Assembly (NCBI GenBank): GCA_030684935.1
Contig: JAUXXH010000025.1
Span: 36,043 to 100,042 of the forward strand
Source: Pseudolabrys sp.
GTDB taxonomy: Bacteria > Pseudomonadota > Alphaproteobacteria > Rhizobiales > Xanthobacteraceae
Length of the DNA stretch: 64,000 nucleotides
Direction of reading: 5' to 3'
Shown: positions 17,355 through 25,104 of the stretch, in pieces
How the letters are laid out: every line of letters begins with the position of its first letter
How positions within the stretch are numbered: position 1 is the first letter of the stretch
The notes under the pieces: generated by a model
Told to the model about the DNA's origin: nothing
The model's database searches: none
The model's input: only the letters and a program-made list of their open reading frames with translations
Made by a program: the position numbers and the translations under genes

Positions 17355-17735
17355 CTAGCCGTCGACCGTGACGTGGAAGGTGCCGGTGTGCGTGTCACCG
17401 CCGTCGGCGATGACAAACTTCAACCGGTCGCTGCCGAGTGCGATCTTGTCGTTGACCGCCGCGCCACCGCTGGCATACAGCGCCGCGGCGCCGGCCTGCG
17501 AATGGGTCGGGGCGCGCGGATGGCGCGTCGCGGAGGCGTTGACGTTTTCCTCTGACCAGATGGTTTCGCCGGTCGCTTCCGCGGTGATGACAAAGTCAAC
17601 ACCATCAGTGAAGTTGTCGGCACCCGCCTTGACATACCGGATCGAGACGAGCTTGCCCGAGAGAGCCGGGCTGAAGACTTCCGCATCACCCTGATCGTCA
17701 GTGGTGACCGGAATGACAAAACGTCGGATGGACAT
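17355..17735 (-). CDS. Putative capsid decoration protein B, 126 aa
   Basis: Tandem paralog of the gene 11 bp downstream, sharing the blocks GVDFVITAEATGETIW, NVNASATRHPRAPTHS and AVNDKIALGSDRLKFVIADGG. It follows the major capsid gene after an intrinsic terminator. The two copies have diverged by roughly half of their residues, so they may occupy different capsomer sites or form a heteromer. The role is inferred from place and size. Confidence 0.7.
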   Translation of the reverse strand: MSIRRFVIPVTTDDQGDAEVFSPALSGKLVSIRYVKAGADNFTDGVDFVITAEATGETIWSEENVNASATRHPRAPTHSQAGAAALYASGGAAVNDKIALGSDRLKFVIADGGDTHTGTFHVTVDG

Positions 17736-17772
17736 TGGTGGTTTCTCCCGCGGACTCTAGCCGCACAAGGTG

Positions 17773-17801
17773 AAAAACGCGGGGCCGGTATTGGCCCCGC
17801 G
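17773..17801 (-). terminator. Intrinsic terminator after the capsid gene
   Basis: On the minus strand CGCGGGGCC, a 6-base loop and GGCCCCGCG are followed by TTTTT. It lies 31 bp past the stop codon of the protease-capsid fusion and would reduce expression of everything downstream unless transcription is antiterminated. Confidence 0.8.
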
Positions 17802-17831
17802 CGATGTTTCGAAGGCTTCAGATTTCAGCGG

Positions 17832-19751
17832 CTACCAGGTGGTGCCGTTGATCCACTGCACCATGCCGGTGCGGCCCATCTTCCAGGACACGTCCATCAC
17901 CATGCGGACGCCCATGGAGTCGGTCTGGAAGAACGACCGGGTCGGCGCCGCGACAACGTTCGGCGAACCGGCAGTGCCGATGGCGACCGGCGTCGTGTCT
18001 TCCATGTGGATGGTCGCCTGCGTGCTGACTTCGAACTCCGGAACGTCGCCGGTCGCGGTGGCGAAGTCGGAGTTGCGGACGGCGACGAGCCGACCCGCGG
18101 TCGCATGCGTCGACTCGAGGATGTTGACGCGCTTGGCGATCTCACTGAACCACGCCGCGTTGTTCGCCGGGCCATCCATCATCGCGAGCGACAGACCCTG
18201 CTTCGGGTTCATGATCACGGTGATGCCGTCGGCGGCGTTCGCGTCGATGAACGGCGCCAGCAAGGCCTTGAAGTCTTCCTTCACCGCCAGGTGATCGCCG
18301 CCGCCGTAACCGGTGGCGATGGCCGACACGCCGTTGAGCAGGCCAGCCGGCCGCACGGTATCGCCAGCGGTCGCATCGAGCAGATGCGAGTCCAGGATCG
18401 CCGCCGTGTCGTCGATAATCGCCCGGCGAACGATACCCTCAAGGGAGGGAGTTGAGCGCTTGGCGGCTTCGCGCGAGAACGGGATAATCACACCCATCTT
18501 GCGCGAAGTGAACGTCGGCGACGCCGTAGTGATGCGGCCGACGCGGATGGGCGAGCCCTCGGCGAAGAACGAACCGTTGGCGCCGCCCGCGGTCAGCTGC
18601 GGGATATACGCGGTGCCGGCGGCGTCGAACGAAACGCCGAAGCCGCGCTCACGCAGCGCCGGATAGATCGACTTGCCGCGCAGCGCATCCAGGAACCCGG
18701 TGTAGGTCACCTGCACGAGCTCGGCCGCGAAACCGGCGTCGGAAGTAGTGCCGAGCGGAGCCGCCGCCTTCACGTACAGCGCAGTGGCTTCATGGCCCGG
18801 GTATTTCTGCTCGAGCACCTGCTCGATCGACTTCTCGCTGTAGAGCGCGCAGGCATGAACGACGGCGCGCCGCACCAGCAGATCGAGGCCGCCGAGTTCA
18901 CGCTGCGGGAAACCGAGCGGGCGACGGTTGATCGTCGGCGCAGTAACGCCGACAGATTTCGTCGCGTTGACGCCGATCTTCTTCTCGGACTCGGTCAGAG
19001 CCTCGAGCAGTTCGGCCTCACCATCGATCTGCGTGTTGAGTTCCTTGATGGCCTCGACGTCGGGAGCATCGGAACCGGTGAGTTCGGCCAGCTTGTCTTT
19101 CTTGGCGTTCAAGCTGGTCTGCGCATCTACAATGCGCTGGGAGAGGGTCTTCATCGTTTTCACCTTGGGTCGCGCCAGAAGGGCCGCACGGGCTTCCTTC
19201 TCGGCCGCATTCATCATATCGGCGTGCTCGCCGCTTGCAGTGACGTCCTTGCGCCTCACATCGGCATGCTCGCCAAAGGCCAGGGACAACGTTTCGTCGG
19301 AGATGTTCAGCGACTTCGCCAACTGGAGCGCAGCCGGGTTCGCCGGCACCGACACCAGCGACGTTTCGAGAAGTTCTTGTTTGAGGAACCGAGTCCCGTC
19401 ATAGGGCCGCTTTTCGTCGATCGGCTCGGCCTTGATCGGGATGAAACCAACCGACACCGCGCGAAGCACGCCCTGCTCGACGAGGCTGATCAATTCGTCG
19501 ATCCGCGCACTGGTGCCGCGGGACGCGAGCTTCAGCTTGGCGATCAGTTTGCCGCCTTCGATCCGGATGTTCGTCCACTTGCCGATCGGGAACGAACTGT
19601 TGTGACCGAACAGCGCGATCGGGTTCTGCCGGAAATTCGTCAGCACCCATCCGTCCGCAGTGACGATGTCGCCCATGCGGTCGACCGTCTCATCCGAGAG
19701 AACGAATTCGAGCCCGTCGCCGCCGGCGACTGTCTTGCGGATTGGAGTCAT
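17832..19751 (-). CDS. Prohead protease-major capsid protein fusion, 639 aa
   Basis: Residues about 1-170 are an HK97-type (U35) prohead protease with the catalytic His in LFGHNSSFPIGKW and the Ser in RAVSVGFIPIKAE. Residues about 180-290 form a Lys/Glu-rich coiled coil, the scaffold-like delta domain (SQRIVDAQTSLNAKKDKLAEL). From about 300 on is an HK97-fold capsid protein (GFAAELVQVTYTGFLDALRG, GRITTASPTFTSRKMGVIIPFSREA, then VIMNPKQGLSLAMM). Separate proteins in HK97 are here one chain, so the protease must cut itself free during maturation. ATG 19751 follows GAGGGA; the longer ORF start is unlikely. Confidence 0.92.
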   Translation of the reverse strand: MTPIRKTVAGGDGLEFVLSDETVDRMGDIVTADGWVLTNFRQNPIALFGHNSSFPIGKWTNIRIEGGKLIAKLKLASRGTSARIDELISLVEQGVLRAVSVGFIPIKAEPIDEKRPYDGTRFLKQELLETSLVSVPANPAALQLAKSLNISDETLSLAFGEHADVRRKDVTASGEHADMMNAAEKEARAALLARPKVKTMKTLSQRIVDAQTSLNAKKDKLAELTGSDAPDVEAIKELNTQIDGEAELLEALTESEKKIGVNATKSVGVTAPTINRRPLGFPQRELGGLDLLVRRAVVHACALYSEKSIEQVLEQKYPGHEATALYVKAAAPLGTTSDAGFAAELVQVTYTGFLDALRGKSIYPALRERGFGVSFDAAGTAYIPQLTAGGANGSFFAEGSPIRVGRITTASPTFTSRKMGVIIPFSREAAKRSTPSLEGIVRRAIIDDTAAILDSHLLDATAGDTVRPAGLLNGVSAIATGYGGGDHLAVKEDFKALLAPFIDANAADGITVIMNPKQGLSLAMMDGPANNAAWFSEIAKRVNILESTHATAGRLVAVRNSDFATATGDVPEFEVSTQATIHMEDTTPVAIGTAGSPNVVAAPTRSFFQTDSMGVRMVMDVSWKMGRTGMVQWINGTTW

Positions 19752-19773
19752 TGGGTTGTCCCTCAACGGAAGG

Positions 19774-21531
19774 TCAGGCGACCATCGCGGCGATTTCAGG
19801 CCGAGGCGCGACAACCGGATTTGTGCTCATCCGGTCGCCGGCGTCGAACATCGCCATCGCCAAATCTATCTTTCGGTCGCCGGCGAATTGCTTGGTGGCC
19901 CGGAAGGCCGTTGCGGTTGCTTCGATCTTCAGGTTTTCAACGCACCAGTTGAGCAGCGCACAATCCGAATGAATGAAGGTGCCATCTATTAACTTGCGCT
20001 CGATCGAGCGCAGCGCGTTCATCAACTTGTGCCCGCGCTGATCGATGCCGAATAATTTCTTGTCTTCCTGCGTGACCCCTATGTCCGCCAGCGCATCGAC
20101 CATCGCGCCGAGCCCTTCGGGGTCCATCGCGACACAGGCAAGCAAGCCGGCATCGTCAATTTTCTTGATCACCTCGACGATCGCCGGGATGTCCGGGATA
20201 ACTCCCTCGTCCTCGAGGTTGTCGTCGATGATGGTCAGTTCACCGCGCTTTTCGAAGCCTTCAAGGGCGCTCGCAATTGATTTACGGCGCTCCAGAACTT
20301 TACGAAAACACCACCCACGCGACCAAACAAGCCAGCGCTTCGTGCCGGTCTCACGGCCCATGACGACTAGACCGAAGAGATCGTCCGCGCCGCCGCCGTC
20401 TATCCCGACAACAATCGCTTCACAGCGCGCCAAGATGGAATCGAGCGTGATCGACTTGTCTGCTCTCTTTTCCCAGTAGTCGGCGCCGGACCATCGATCG
20501 GTACCGAGGCCCATGCCTATTTCGATATTGAAGTGCTGGCTCGCGGCGCGCCGCATCTCGGCATCGCCCTTCGTCTCAGCATCGCTCCAAATCTCTTGGA
20601 GACCCGCGATCGATATCGACCGATTGATGTTTGGGTTGACCCACGCCCAATGCTCTGGCTTGCGCCACTCGCCGGCCTTCATCATGGCCTGCGAGAATTC
20701 ATACAGGACGGGAAGCATCATCCCGCCCTTGGACAGACCGTCGCGCACCTCGCGCGCCTGGTGCAGCTTTTCCTTGAAGACGCCGACCGGCACGTCGTCG
20801 GATTCCGTCGTGATGATCAGGCGAAACGCTTCAGGTATAGGAAGCTGACCGCCGCTGAGCTGCCCCATGATATTGGCGGCTTTGGGATGCTTCGCGAGCT
20901 CCCAAAACTCATCGAGCAGAATGCCTACCGGCTTCGCGCCGACCACGATCTTCTGATCGAACGTCTTGATCTGAAGGGTCGCGCCGAGTCCTTCCTTCTG
21001 GTCGACGTTTCGTTTCGTGATCTTTTTGAGGTGAGCCTGGACCTTGAAGATATGCTTGAGGTATCCGGCCTTGCCATCGATTTCGCGCTGCGCCCGATCG
21101 TCTTCCTCGATCATGCCAACGCAAGCAGCGAAGGCGATTTCCGCGACCTCGTGCGAGGGGGCAACCAGCAAAAACTTTCCGCGCGGCCGCTTGTTAAGGA
21201 TCAGCGCGGTCATCATGACCGCGGCGCCGCCGCCGGTTTTGTCGTTCTTCTTCGGGACCAGCAGGAAGATTTCGCGGATCTCGCGGCGGCACGTCCCGTC
21301 GCTTAGCGACCCGAACTGCGACCCGAACAACGGGCGGACAACCGCCTGACGAAACCACTCACCGCCAGCCTCGCCGCGCGTCGGCGTTCCGACCACATCA
21401 TGCAGGCGTAACCGGTTATAGATCGAGACGGCCTTATCAGCCGCCGCAGTATCGAGCGGAAGGTCCGGTATTGGCGGATGGCCCGCGCGAAGCTTGGCCT
21501 CCCACCCGACGCACGAGAAATCCCACGCCAT
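19774..21531 (-). CDS. terL: Terminase large subunit, 585 aa
   Basis: The ATPase half has a Walker A variant (LLVPKKNDKTGGG), a Walker B (VGILLDEFWEL) and a coupling segment (LIITTESDDV). The nuclease half begins with the acidic VVGIDGGGADDLFGLVVMG and includes CVAMDPEGLGAMVDAL. The protein cuts concatemeric DNA and pumps it into the prohead through the portal. The VPxKNxKT Walker A places it with Terminase_1/HK97-type enzymes, fitting cos packaging and the adjacent HNH gene. The first bases at 21535 are close to the HNH stop region, consistent with one operon. Confidence 0.95.
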   Translation of the reverse strand: MAWDFSCVGWEAKLRAGHPPIPDLPLDTAAADKAVSIYNRLRLHDVVGTPTRGEAGGEWFRQAVVRPLFGSQFGSLSDGTCRREIREIFLLVPKKNDKTGGGAAVMMTALILNKRPRGKFLLVAPSHEVAEIAFAACVGMIEEDDRAQREIDGKAGYLKHIFKVQAHLKKITKRNVDQKEGLGATLQIKTFDQKIVVGAKPVGILLDEFWELAKHPKAANIMGQLSGGQLPIPEAFRLIITTESDDVPVGVFKEKLHQAREVRDGLSKGGMMLPVLYEFSQAMMKAGEWRKPEHWAWVNPNINRSISIAGLQEIWSDAETKGDAEMRRAASQHFNIEIGMGLGTDRWSGADYWEKRADKSITLDSILARCEAIVVGIDGGGADDLFGLVVMGRETGTKRWLVWSRGWCFRKVLERRKSIASALEGFEKRGELTIIDDNLEDEGVIPDIPAIVEVIKKIDDAGLLACVAMDPEGLGAMVDALADIGVTQEDKKLFGIDQRGHKLMNALRSIERKLIDGTFIHSDCALLNWCVENLKIEATATAFRATKQFAGDRKIDLAMAMFDAGDRMSTNPVVAPRPEIAAMVA

Positions 21532-21619
21532 CGATTAGGCCGAGGGTCCGAAAAATTCCATGGCCAAAACCCCTGAAAATCTCTGAGTGACCCCCACGCG
21601 GTAGCGGCTCCCCATCGGC

Positions 21620-22003
21620 CTAGAGATTTGATCTCCCCCCCCCTGTCTCAATCGGGTCGATCCAGCCGGCGCGCTTGGCTTTTTCATCGCGGGTCTTTCG
21701 GCCATGGCACGCACCACATCGGAGCAGCACGTTGCGGCGATCAAGCTTCGCGCCGCCATCCGTGATCTCGATGATGTGATCGCCGTATATCTGCTTCCAT
21801 GGACCGCGCGGCGTCTCGCACTTTGGATCCTCGCAACGCCAGCCGCGCTCCTTAATCAGTTGATTGCGGAACGTCTTCCATTCCGGCGAGAGGTAGAAGG
21901 AGTCGGTGCGCTTGCCTGATCTGCTCGTGTCCGCTGGTGCTAGTAGCCGGCCGCTCTTGGCCACGGCCAAGCGACCGGGCGCCATACGCAGTGGCCCGGC
22001 CAT
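21620..22003 (-). CDS. HNH endonuclease next to terminase, 127 aa
   Basis: The HNH core is YGDHIIEITDGGAKLDRRNV followed by CGACHGRKTRDE, with a CEDPKCETPRG zinc pair in front. HNH proteins beside the terminase of HK97-type cos phages are required with TerL for specific cos cleavage; this position between TerS and TerL is the canonical one. The gene starts 3 bp after the TerS stop. It should not be confused with homing HNH genes elsewhere in the element. Confidence 0.9.
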   Translation of the reverse strand: MAGPLRMAPGRLAVAKSGRLLAPADTSRSGKRTDSFYLSPEWKTFRNQLIKERGWRCEDPKCETPRGPWKQIYGDHIIEITDGGAKLDRRNVLLRCGACHGRKTRDEKAKRAGWIDPIETGGGRSNL

Positions 22004-22006
22004 CGG

Positions 22007-22555
22007 TTAGTTCGCGCGCGCGCCAGGCGAAGGTGGATCATCCCAGCGCGCCACCTCATCGGCAGGCATGCCACGGTCATCATCATCGCCGGAGATGCGC
22101 GGGGCGGGTGGTTCATGGCGCCGGCGCAGCTCGACCAGCATCATGGCCTTGTTGACCTTGATCCGGCCTTTGGCTGCATCGTATTCGGTGATCGCCGCCC
22201 ATTGCTGGGGCGTCAACTTTTCCCAGTCGACGGTCGGATTGCCCTCGGCGTTGAGCACCAGCAAGCCCTTGTCGTCCCGCTTCATGCAGGAGGCCAGGCT
22301 GAAGGTGGCGATGTTCTCCATCTCCTGAAGGATGCGCGCCAGGCGCATGCCACCCACGGCCAGGACCGGGGCCTGAAGCTCGGCCACCCGGTCAAGAATG
22401 GCCTTTGAGTATTCCGACCGGCGGATCAAGCGCACGGCGTTGCCGCGGCGCGGCTTAGCATAGCCCGCAGCCGTATAGGCCTGAAGGTCGTCGGCCATAT
22501 CGAAGGCAATGGCCTGTGCTACGGCCTCATGTTTGGGATTGCGTAATCGGCTCAT
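22007..22555 (-). CDS. terS: Terminase small subunit, 182 aa
   Basis: The N-terminal NPKHEAVAQAIAFD followed by AYTAAGYAKPRRGNAVRLIRR is the DNA-binding helix-turn-helix of the small terminase. A central helical segment (RILQEMENIATFSL) would form the oligomerisation core, and the C-terminus is acidic. The protein recognises the packaging site and recruits TerL. ATG 22555 is preferred over TTG 22564. It is the first gene after the NusG-like gene and the terminator/sRNA-like region, and so opens the late operon. Confidence 0.85.
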   Translation of the reverse strand: MSRLRNPKHEAVAQAIAFDMADDLQAYTAAGYAKPRRGNAVRLIRRSEYSKAILDRVAELQAPVLAVGGMRLARILQEMENIATFSLASCMKRDDKGLLVLNAEGNPTVDWEKLTPQQWAAITEYDAAKGRIKVNKAMMLVELRRRHEPPAPRISGDDDDRGMPADEVARWDDPPSPGARAN

Positions 22556-22608
22556 TTGAATCAAAGGGAATCATTTCTGCCACGGTTTGGACTCAACTTG
22601 TCCCTCAT

Positions 22609-22644
22609 AAAAAGGGCCACTCACCGATCCCCGGCAAGCGGCCC
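22609..22644 (-). terminator. Intrinsic terminator upstream of terS
   Basis: The minus strand has GGGCCGCTTGCC, a 7-base loop and GGTGAGTGGCCC, a 12-bp stem including G-U pairs, followed by TTTTT. It separates the NusG-like gene from the late operon. Confidence 0.85.
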
Positions 22645-22701
22645 AAGTCTAGGGAGGAAACGCCCAAGGAGGGCAACGGCTGGAAGGTTCAATCACAGCC
22701 G
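22609..22701 (-). ncRNA. sRNA-like element in late-operon leader, paralog of the host locus at 41.2 kb
   Basis: On the minus strand there are three hairpins: a 5' stem CGGCTG/CAGCCG (22677-22701), a GCCC-TCCTT-GGGC hairpin and a 12-bp terminator. Between the last two lies TTTCCTCCCTAGACTT. Both the second loop and the linker carry CCUCC-type anti-Shine-Dalgarno motifs. Bases 22634-22678 are identical (45/45) to 41190-41234 in the host, in the same orientation, but the 5' hairpin and the 3' arm of the terminator differ and keep pairing. It may be an independent sRNA gene or a structured leader of the terminase operon. Confidence 0.7.
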
Positions 22702-22715
22702 CATACCCTAGAACG

Positions 22716-22744
22716 ACAAAGCCGGCACAATGGCCGGGCTTTGT
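22716..22744. terminator. Bidirectional-looking hairpin after the NusG-like gene
   Basis: An 11-bp stem (ACAAAGCCGGC with GCCGGGCTTTGT, one bulged G, 6-base loop) lies 115 bp past the NusG-like stop. No T tract follows, so termination strength is uncertain. Together with the sRNA-like element it fills the 304-bp gap between early and late genes. Confidence 0.5.
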
Positions 22745-22859
22745 GATCGGTGATCCGTCAGGGAAGGTGCCGTAAGCGGCAGCACGGGCGCTCGGCCCGA
22801 TGCTGTGTTTCCGTGGAGCGCTTTGGCGGCGGTCGGCGGCCAGGGCCGCGGGCGGCTCG

Positions 22860-23444
22860 TTACTTCGCTTCCAACTCGCCGGCAGAGACAACCATGTCCT
22901 GTTTGCCGCCGAACAGCTTACCTTCCACCTTGATACTGATTCGGCCACCGGGCGCAACCTTGGTCACCACGGCATCCCCCAGCTTGTCGGCGTAGACGTC
23001 ATTGCGAAACCTCACCGCCTGCCCGACTTCCAGCGCCGGCATGCCATCCGTGTAGCCCTGAAAGCGGATATTCAGGCGAGCCTCGATATCCCTGATCATC
23101 TCGATCTCAGCCTTGTCGACGAAGCGCGCCAGGCGCAAAGGCCGGATGCGCACCCAGTCGAGAATGCGGTTGCGCCCGTTGATCTGCAGGAACTCGATAG
23201 GCGCGAACAGCATGCCCGGCAGCACAGATCGAGCAGACGGCATCTGCGTGCGGCCGCGCCGCGTGCGCTGGATCGTGTAATGCGGCCAGTACAGCACGAT
23301 GCCAAGCTTGTCCTTCAGGAAATCGCAGATGCGCCGTTCCTTGTTCGGCTCGGCCAGGAAGACCTCCCAATCCGGATATCCCGAATATTCGGTTTCCGGC
23401 AGCGGGTCGCAGGGCGCGGTGTTCCAGTCGATCTTTGCCAGCAT
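22860..23444 (-). CDS. Phage NusG paralog, probable late antiterminator, 194 aa
   Basis: The N-terminal half has the NGN fold pattern: PDWEVFLAEPNKERRICDFLKDKLGIVLYWPHYTIQRTRRGR, then VLPGMLFAPIEFLQINGRNRIL. The C-terminal half is a KOW-type domain (GQAVRFRNDVYADKLGDAVVTKVAPGGRISIKVEGKLFGGK). NusG paralogs such as RfaH and LoaP bind elongating RNA polymerase and suppress termination in particular operons. The gene is the last of the early series and the terminase operon follows behind terminators. It is much more diverged than a host nusG would be. Antitermination is inferred from fold and place. Confidence 0.8.
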   Translation of the reverse strand: MLAKIDWNTAPCDPLPETEYSGYPDWEVFLAEPNKERRICDFLKDKLGIVLYWPHYTIQRTRRGRTQMPSARSVLPGMLFAPIEFLQINGRNRILDWVRIRPLRLARFVDKAEIEMIRDIEARLNIRFQGYTDGMPALEVGQAVRFRNDVYADKLGDAVVTKVAPGGRISIKVEGKLFGGKQDMVVSAGELEAK

Positions 23445-23450
23445 GTTCGC

Positions 23451-24293
23451 TCACCCTGTTTTCGAGAATTGCGGGTCTAAATCATCGATTTCCTCTTTCG
23501 GAGGATCGGTCGCTTTCGGCGGGAAGAGGGTTGGGAAATACCAGCCCCATCGCCCTTCCCGGCTTGTCCGACAGGCCCAAGGCCGCCCGATTTCCTTGGT
23601 CTTGAACGCTTGCCACGCGCTGTAGGCTGGCGTTCCGTCGAACACGAAAATGAAATCGCCGGTGCCGCCAGCCGTAGTGGCACCTTGCGGTTTCGGAGGT
23701 GGCGGCGGGGGTGGCGCGTATCGGCGCGGGGTAGACCTGCCAAGACCGGCCTTTTCAGGATTAGTCTTGGATGGTTCAGCAGAATCTATATGGCTGCACG
23801 CAGGTGCATGCGGTCCGACTGCACCAGCGTGCATGCGGCTGGCGTTTTCAGCCTCGTTTTCCACAGGCTCACCGGATGCACACGGTGCATGCGGTTCAAC
23901 AGCATCTTGTGGCGTTTCGGGCGCCTCGACACTATCAAGATCGGCGGTTTCGTCGCCCGTTTCGTCCGCCTCTTGATCGTCGTTTTCGAGGCCGTCTGCC
24001 TTGATCCAGGGGCCGTCAGGGCGGTTAAACAGGATCCAGTAGTCATTCGCCCGCTGCTTGCCGTCAGCGCCTCTGGCAGGCGCTTTGCGGATATAGCCGT
24101 TGCGGATGAGAGCCCCGACGAAATTGAACACGGCGCGCGGCGAGCACGCCGCTTCCTTGGCGATGGTCTCCGCCTTCAGCCAGCAATAGCCGTCCGTGTG
24201 GTTGGCATGGTTGGCGATCGCCACGAGGACGAGCTTCGGCCGGGCCGGCAGTTCTTCGCGATCGAGAACCCATGCGACGGCTTGAATGCTCAT
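23451..24293 (-). CDS. Helix-turn-helix replication initiator-like protein, 280 aa
   Basis: Residues 1-90 form a winged-helix domain of the HTH_36 type (LPARPKLVLVAIANHANHTD, AETIAKEAACSPRAVFNFVGALIRNGYIRK). The middle is acidic and disordered and includes HAPC-type repeats; a polyproline stretch follows, then an aromatic C-terminus. This design is common for lambda O-like initiators and phage primosomal DNA-binding proteins. Three iteron-like repeats lie inside the gene. ATG 24293 overlaps the upstream stop (ATGA). No helicase gene is seen, so host DnaB is probably used. Confidence 0.65.
   Translation of the reverse strand: MSIQAVAWVLDREELPARPKLVLVAIANHANHTDGYCWLKAETIAKEAACSPRAVFNFVGALIRNGYIRKAPARGADGKQRANDYWILFNRPDGPWIKADGLENDDQEADETGDETADLDSVEAPETPQDAVEPHAPCASGEPVENEAENASRMHAGAVGPHAPACSHIDSAEPSKTNPEKAGLGRSTPRRYAPPPPPPPKPQGATTAGGTGDFIFVFDGTPAYSAWQAFKTKEIGRPWACRTSREGRWGWYFPTLFPPKATDPPKEEIDDLDPQFSKTG
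23796..23894. repeat. Three iteron-like repeats, TGCAC-N3/4-GTGCATGCGG
   Basis: GTGCATGCGG occurs at 23804, 23829 and 23885, each preceded by TGCAC three or four bases upstream, giving an inverted TGCAC/GTGCA pair. They lie in the disordered part of the initiator-like gene, as do the origin iterons in lambda O. Because the repeats also encode a His-Ala-Pro-Cys motif, a coding cause is possible. Confidence 0.5.
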
Positions 24294-24523
24294 GCGAACG
24301 GAACCTCCGCCGACTCGCACACCGGCGTGCGCTCGCAATTCACCCGCTCACCGTCACGATAGAATTCCAGCCAGGGGCGGACGCTTGGTTCATGCCGCGT
24401 CACCTTGACGATCTGGCACCGCTCGCAAGACACTTCCGTCTTGTACGGGAAGCGTTTGGCCTCGCCCCATTTGTGCCGGCCATGCTTTCCGATAGCGGGG
24501 TTGATGATGGCGACTTCGCTCAT
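24290..24523 (-). CDS. Small phage protein with Cys pair, 77 aa
   Basis: The protein begins MSEVAIINPAIGKHGRHKWG and carries SCERCQIVKVTRHE and two later cysteines (VNCERTPVCES). It resembles short phage proteins with a single knuckle-like metal site. It is coupled by four-base overlaps to the genes on both sides. No function is recognised. Confidence 0.65.
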   Translation of the reverse strand: MSEVAIINPAIGKHGRHKWGEAKRFPYKTEVSCERCQIVKVTRHEPSVRPWLEFYRDGERVNCERTPVCESAEVPFA

Positions 24524-24864
24524 GGTGAGACCTCTTCACACCGCGGCGCATTGGCGATCTCGATCAGAATGTCGGCGTGGCACGGCTGATCGAGCGCGCA
24601 CCAGCAGGCGAGATTTTTGCCGCGAAGTTCGCCGATATCATCGACGCGCCAGCCGGGCTGAGACATCACCAATCGAAAACAGTCGATTGCGTCAGCTACC
24701 GTGGGCACCGCAAAATACTGCGACCCGGCCGCGTGTTTGCCGGGTTCAATCTTCGTCGTCACGACGAACGGGTTGCCCCACTTGTGCGGACGGGTGACCG
24801 TCACCGTGTCCGGCGGCATGCGCCATCCCCGCTTGCGGGACAGTTGGATGCGCTGCGGCTTCAT
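24520..24864 (-). CDS. DUF4326 domain protein, 114 aa
   Basis: The sequence RIQLSRKRGWRMPPDTVTVT followed by RPHKWGNPF and, at the end, GKNLACWCALDQPCHADILI is the DUF4326 signature. This domain is frequent in phages of Actinobacteria and Alphaproteobacteria and its biochemical role is not established to my knowledge; the conserved WCxxxxxCHA suggests metal or nucleotide chemistry. Four-base overlaps on both sides place it in the early operon. Confidence 0.85.
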   Translation of the reverse strand: MKPQRIQLSRKRGWRMPPDTVTVTRPHKWGNPFVVTTKIEPGKHAAGSQYFAVPTVADAIDCFRLVMSQPGWRVDDIGELRGKNLACWCALDQPCHADILIEIANAPRCEEVSP

Positions 24865-25091
24865 GGCGCGACCCCACGATCACGTAACGCCTCACGCGCC
24901 ATGTAGAGCTGCGCAGCGCGGCGACAGATGATCTCGCGTGGTGCACCATTGAGAAGCGCGAACAGATAGGCCGCAGCGCAGGCCGCATAGTCGGCTTGCA
25001 GCAAGGCGACGGAAGGCGGCGCTGCCGGCGTGACCACGACGGGCCGCGGCGGCAGATGGTGCACGTTCGATGGTTTGGGTAAGGCGGTCAT
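24861..25091 (-). CDS. Hypothetical phage protein, 76 aa
   Basis: ATG 25091 is chosen because it lies 13 bp after the sliding-clamp stop; the longer track ORF is Ser/Arg-rich shadow of that gene. The protein (MTALPKPSNVHHLPPRPVVV) has a Pro-rich N-terminus and an Ala-rich helical C-terminus with YMAREALRDRG. No family is recognised. Confidence 0.6.
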   Translation of the reverse strand: MTALPKPSNVHHLPPRPVVVTPAAPPSVALLQADYAACAAAYLFALLNGAPREIICRRAAQLYMAREALRDRGVAP

Positions 25092-25104
25092 GCTGCGCTT
25101 TGCC

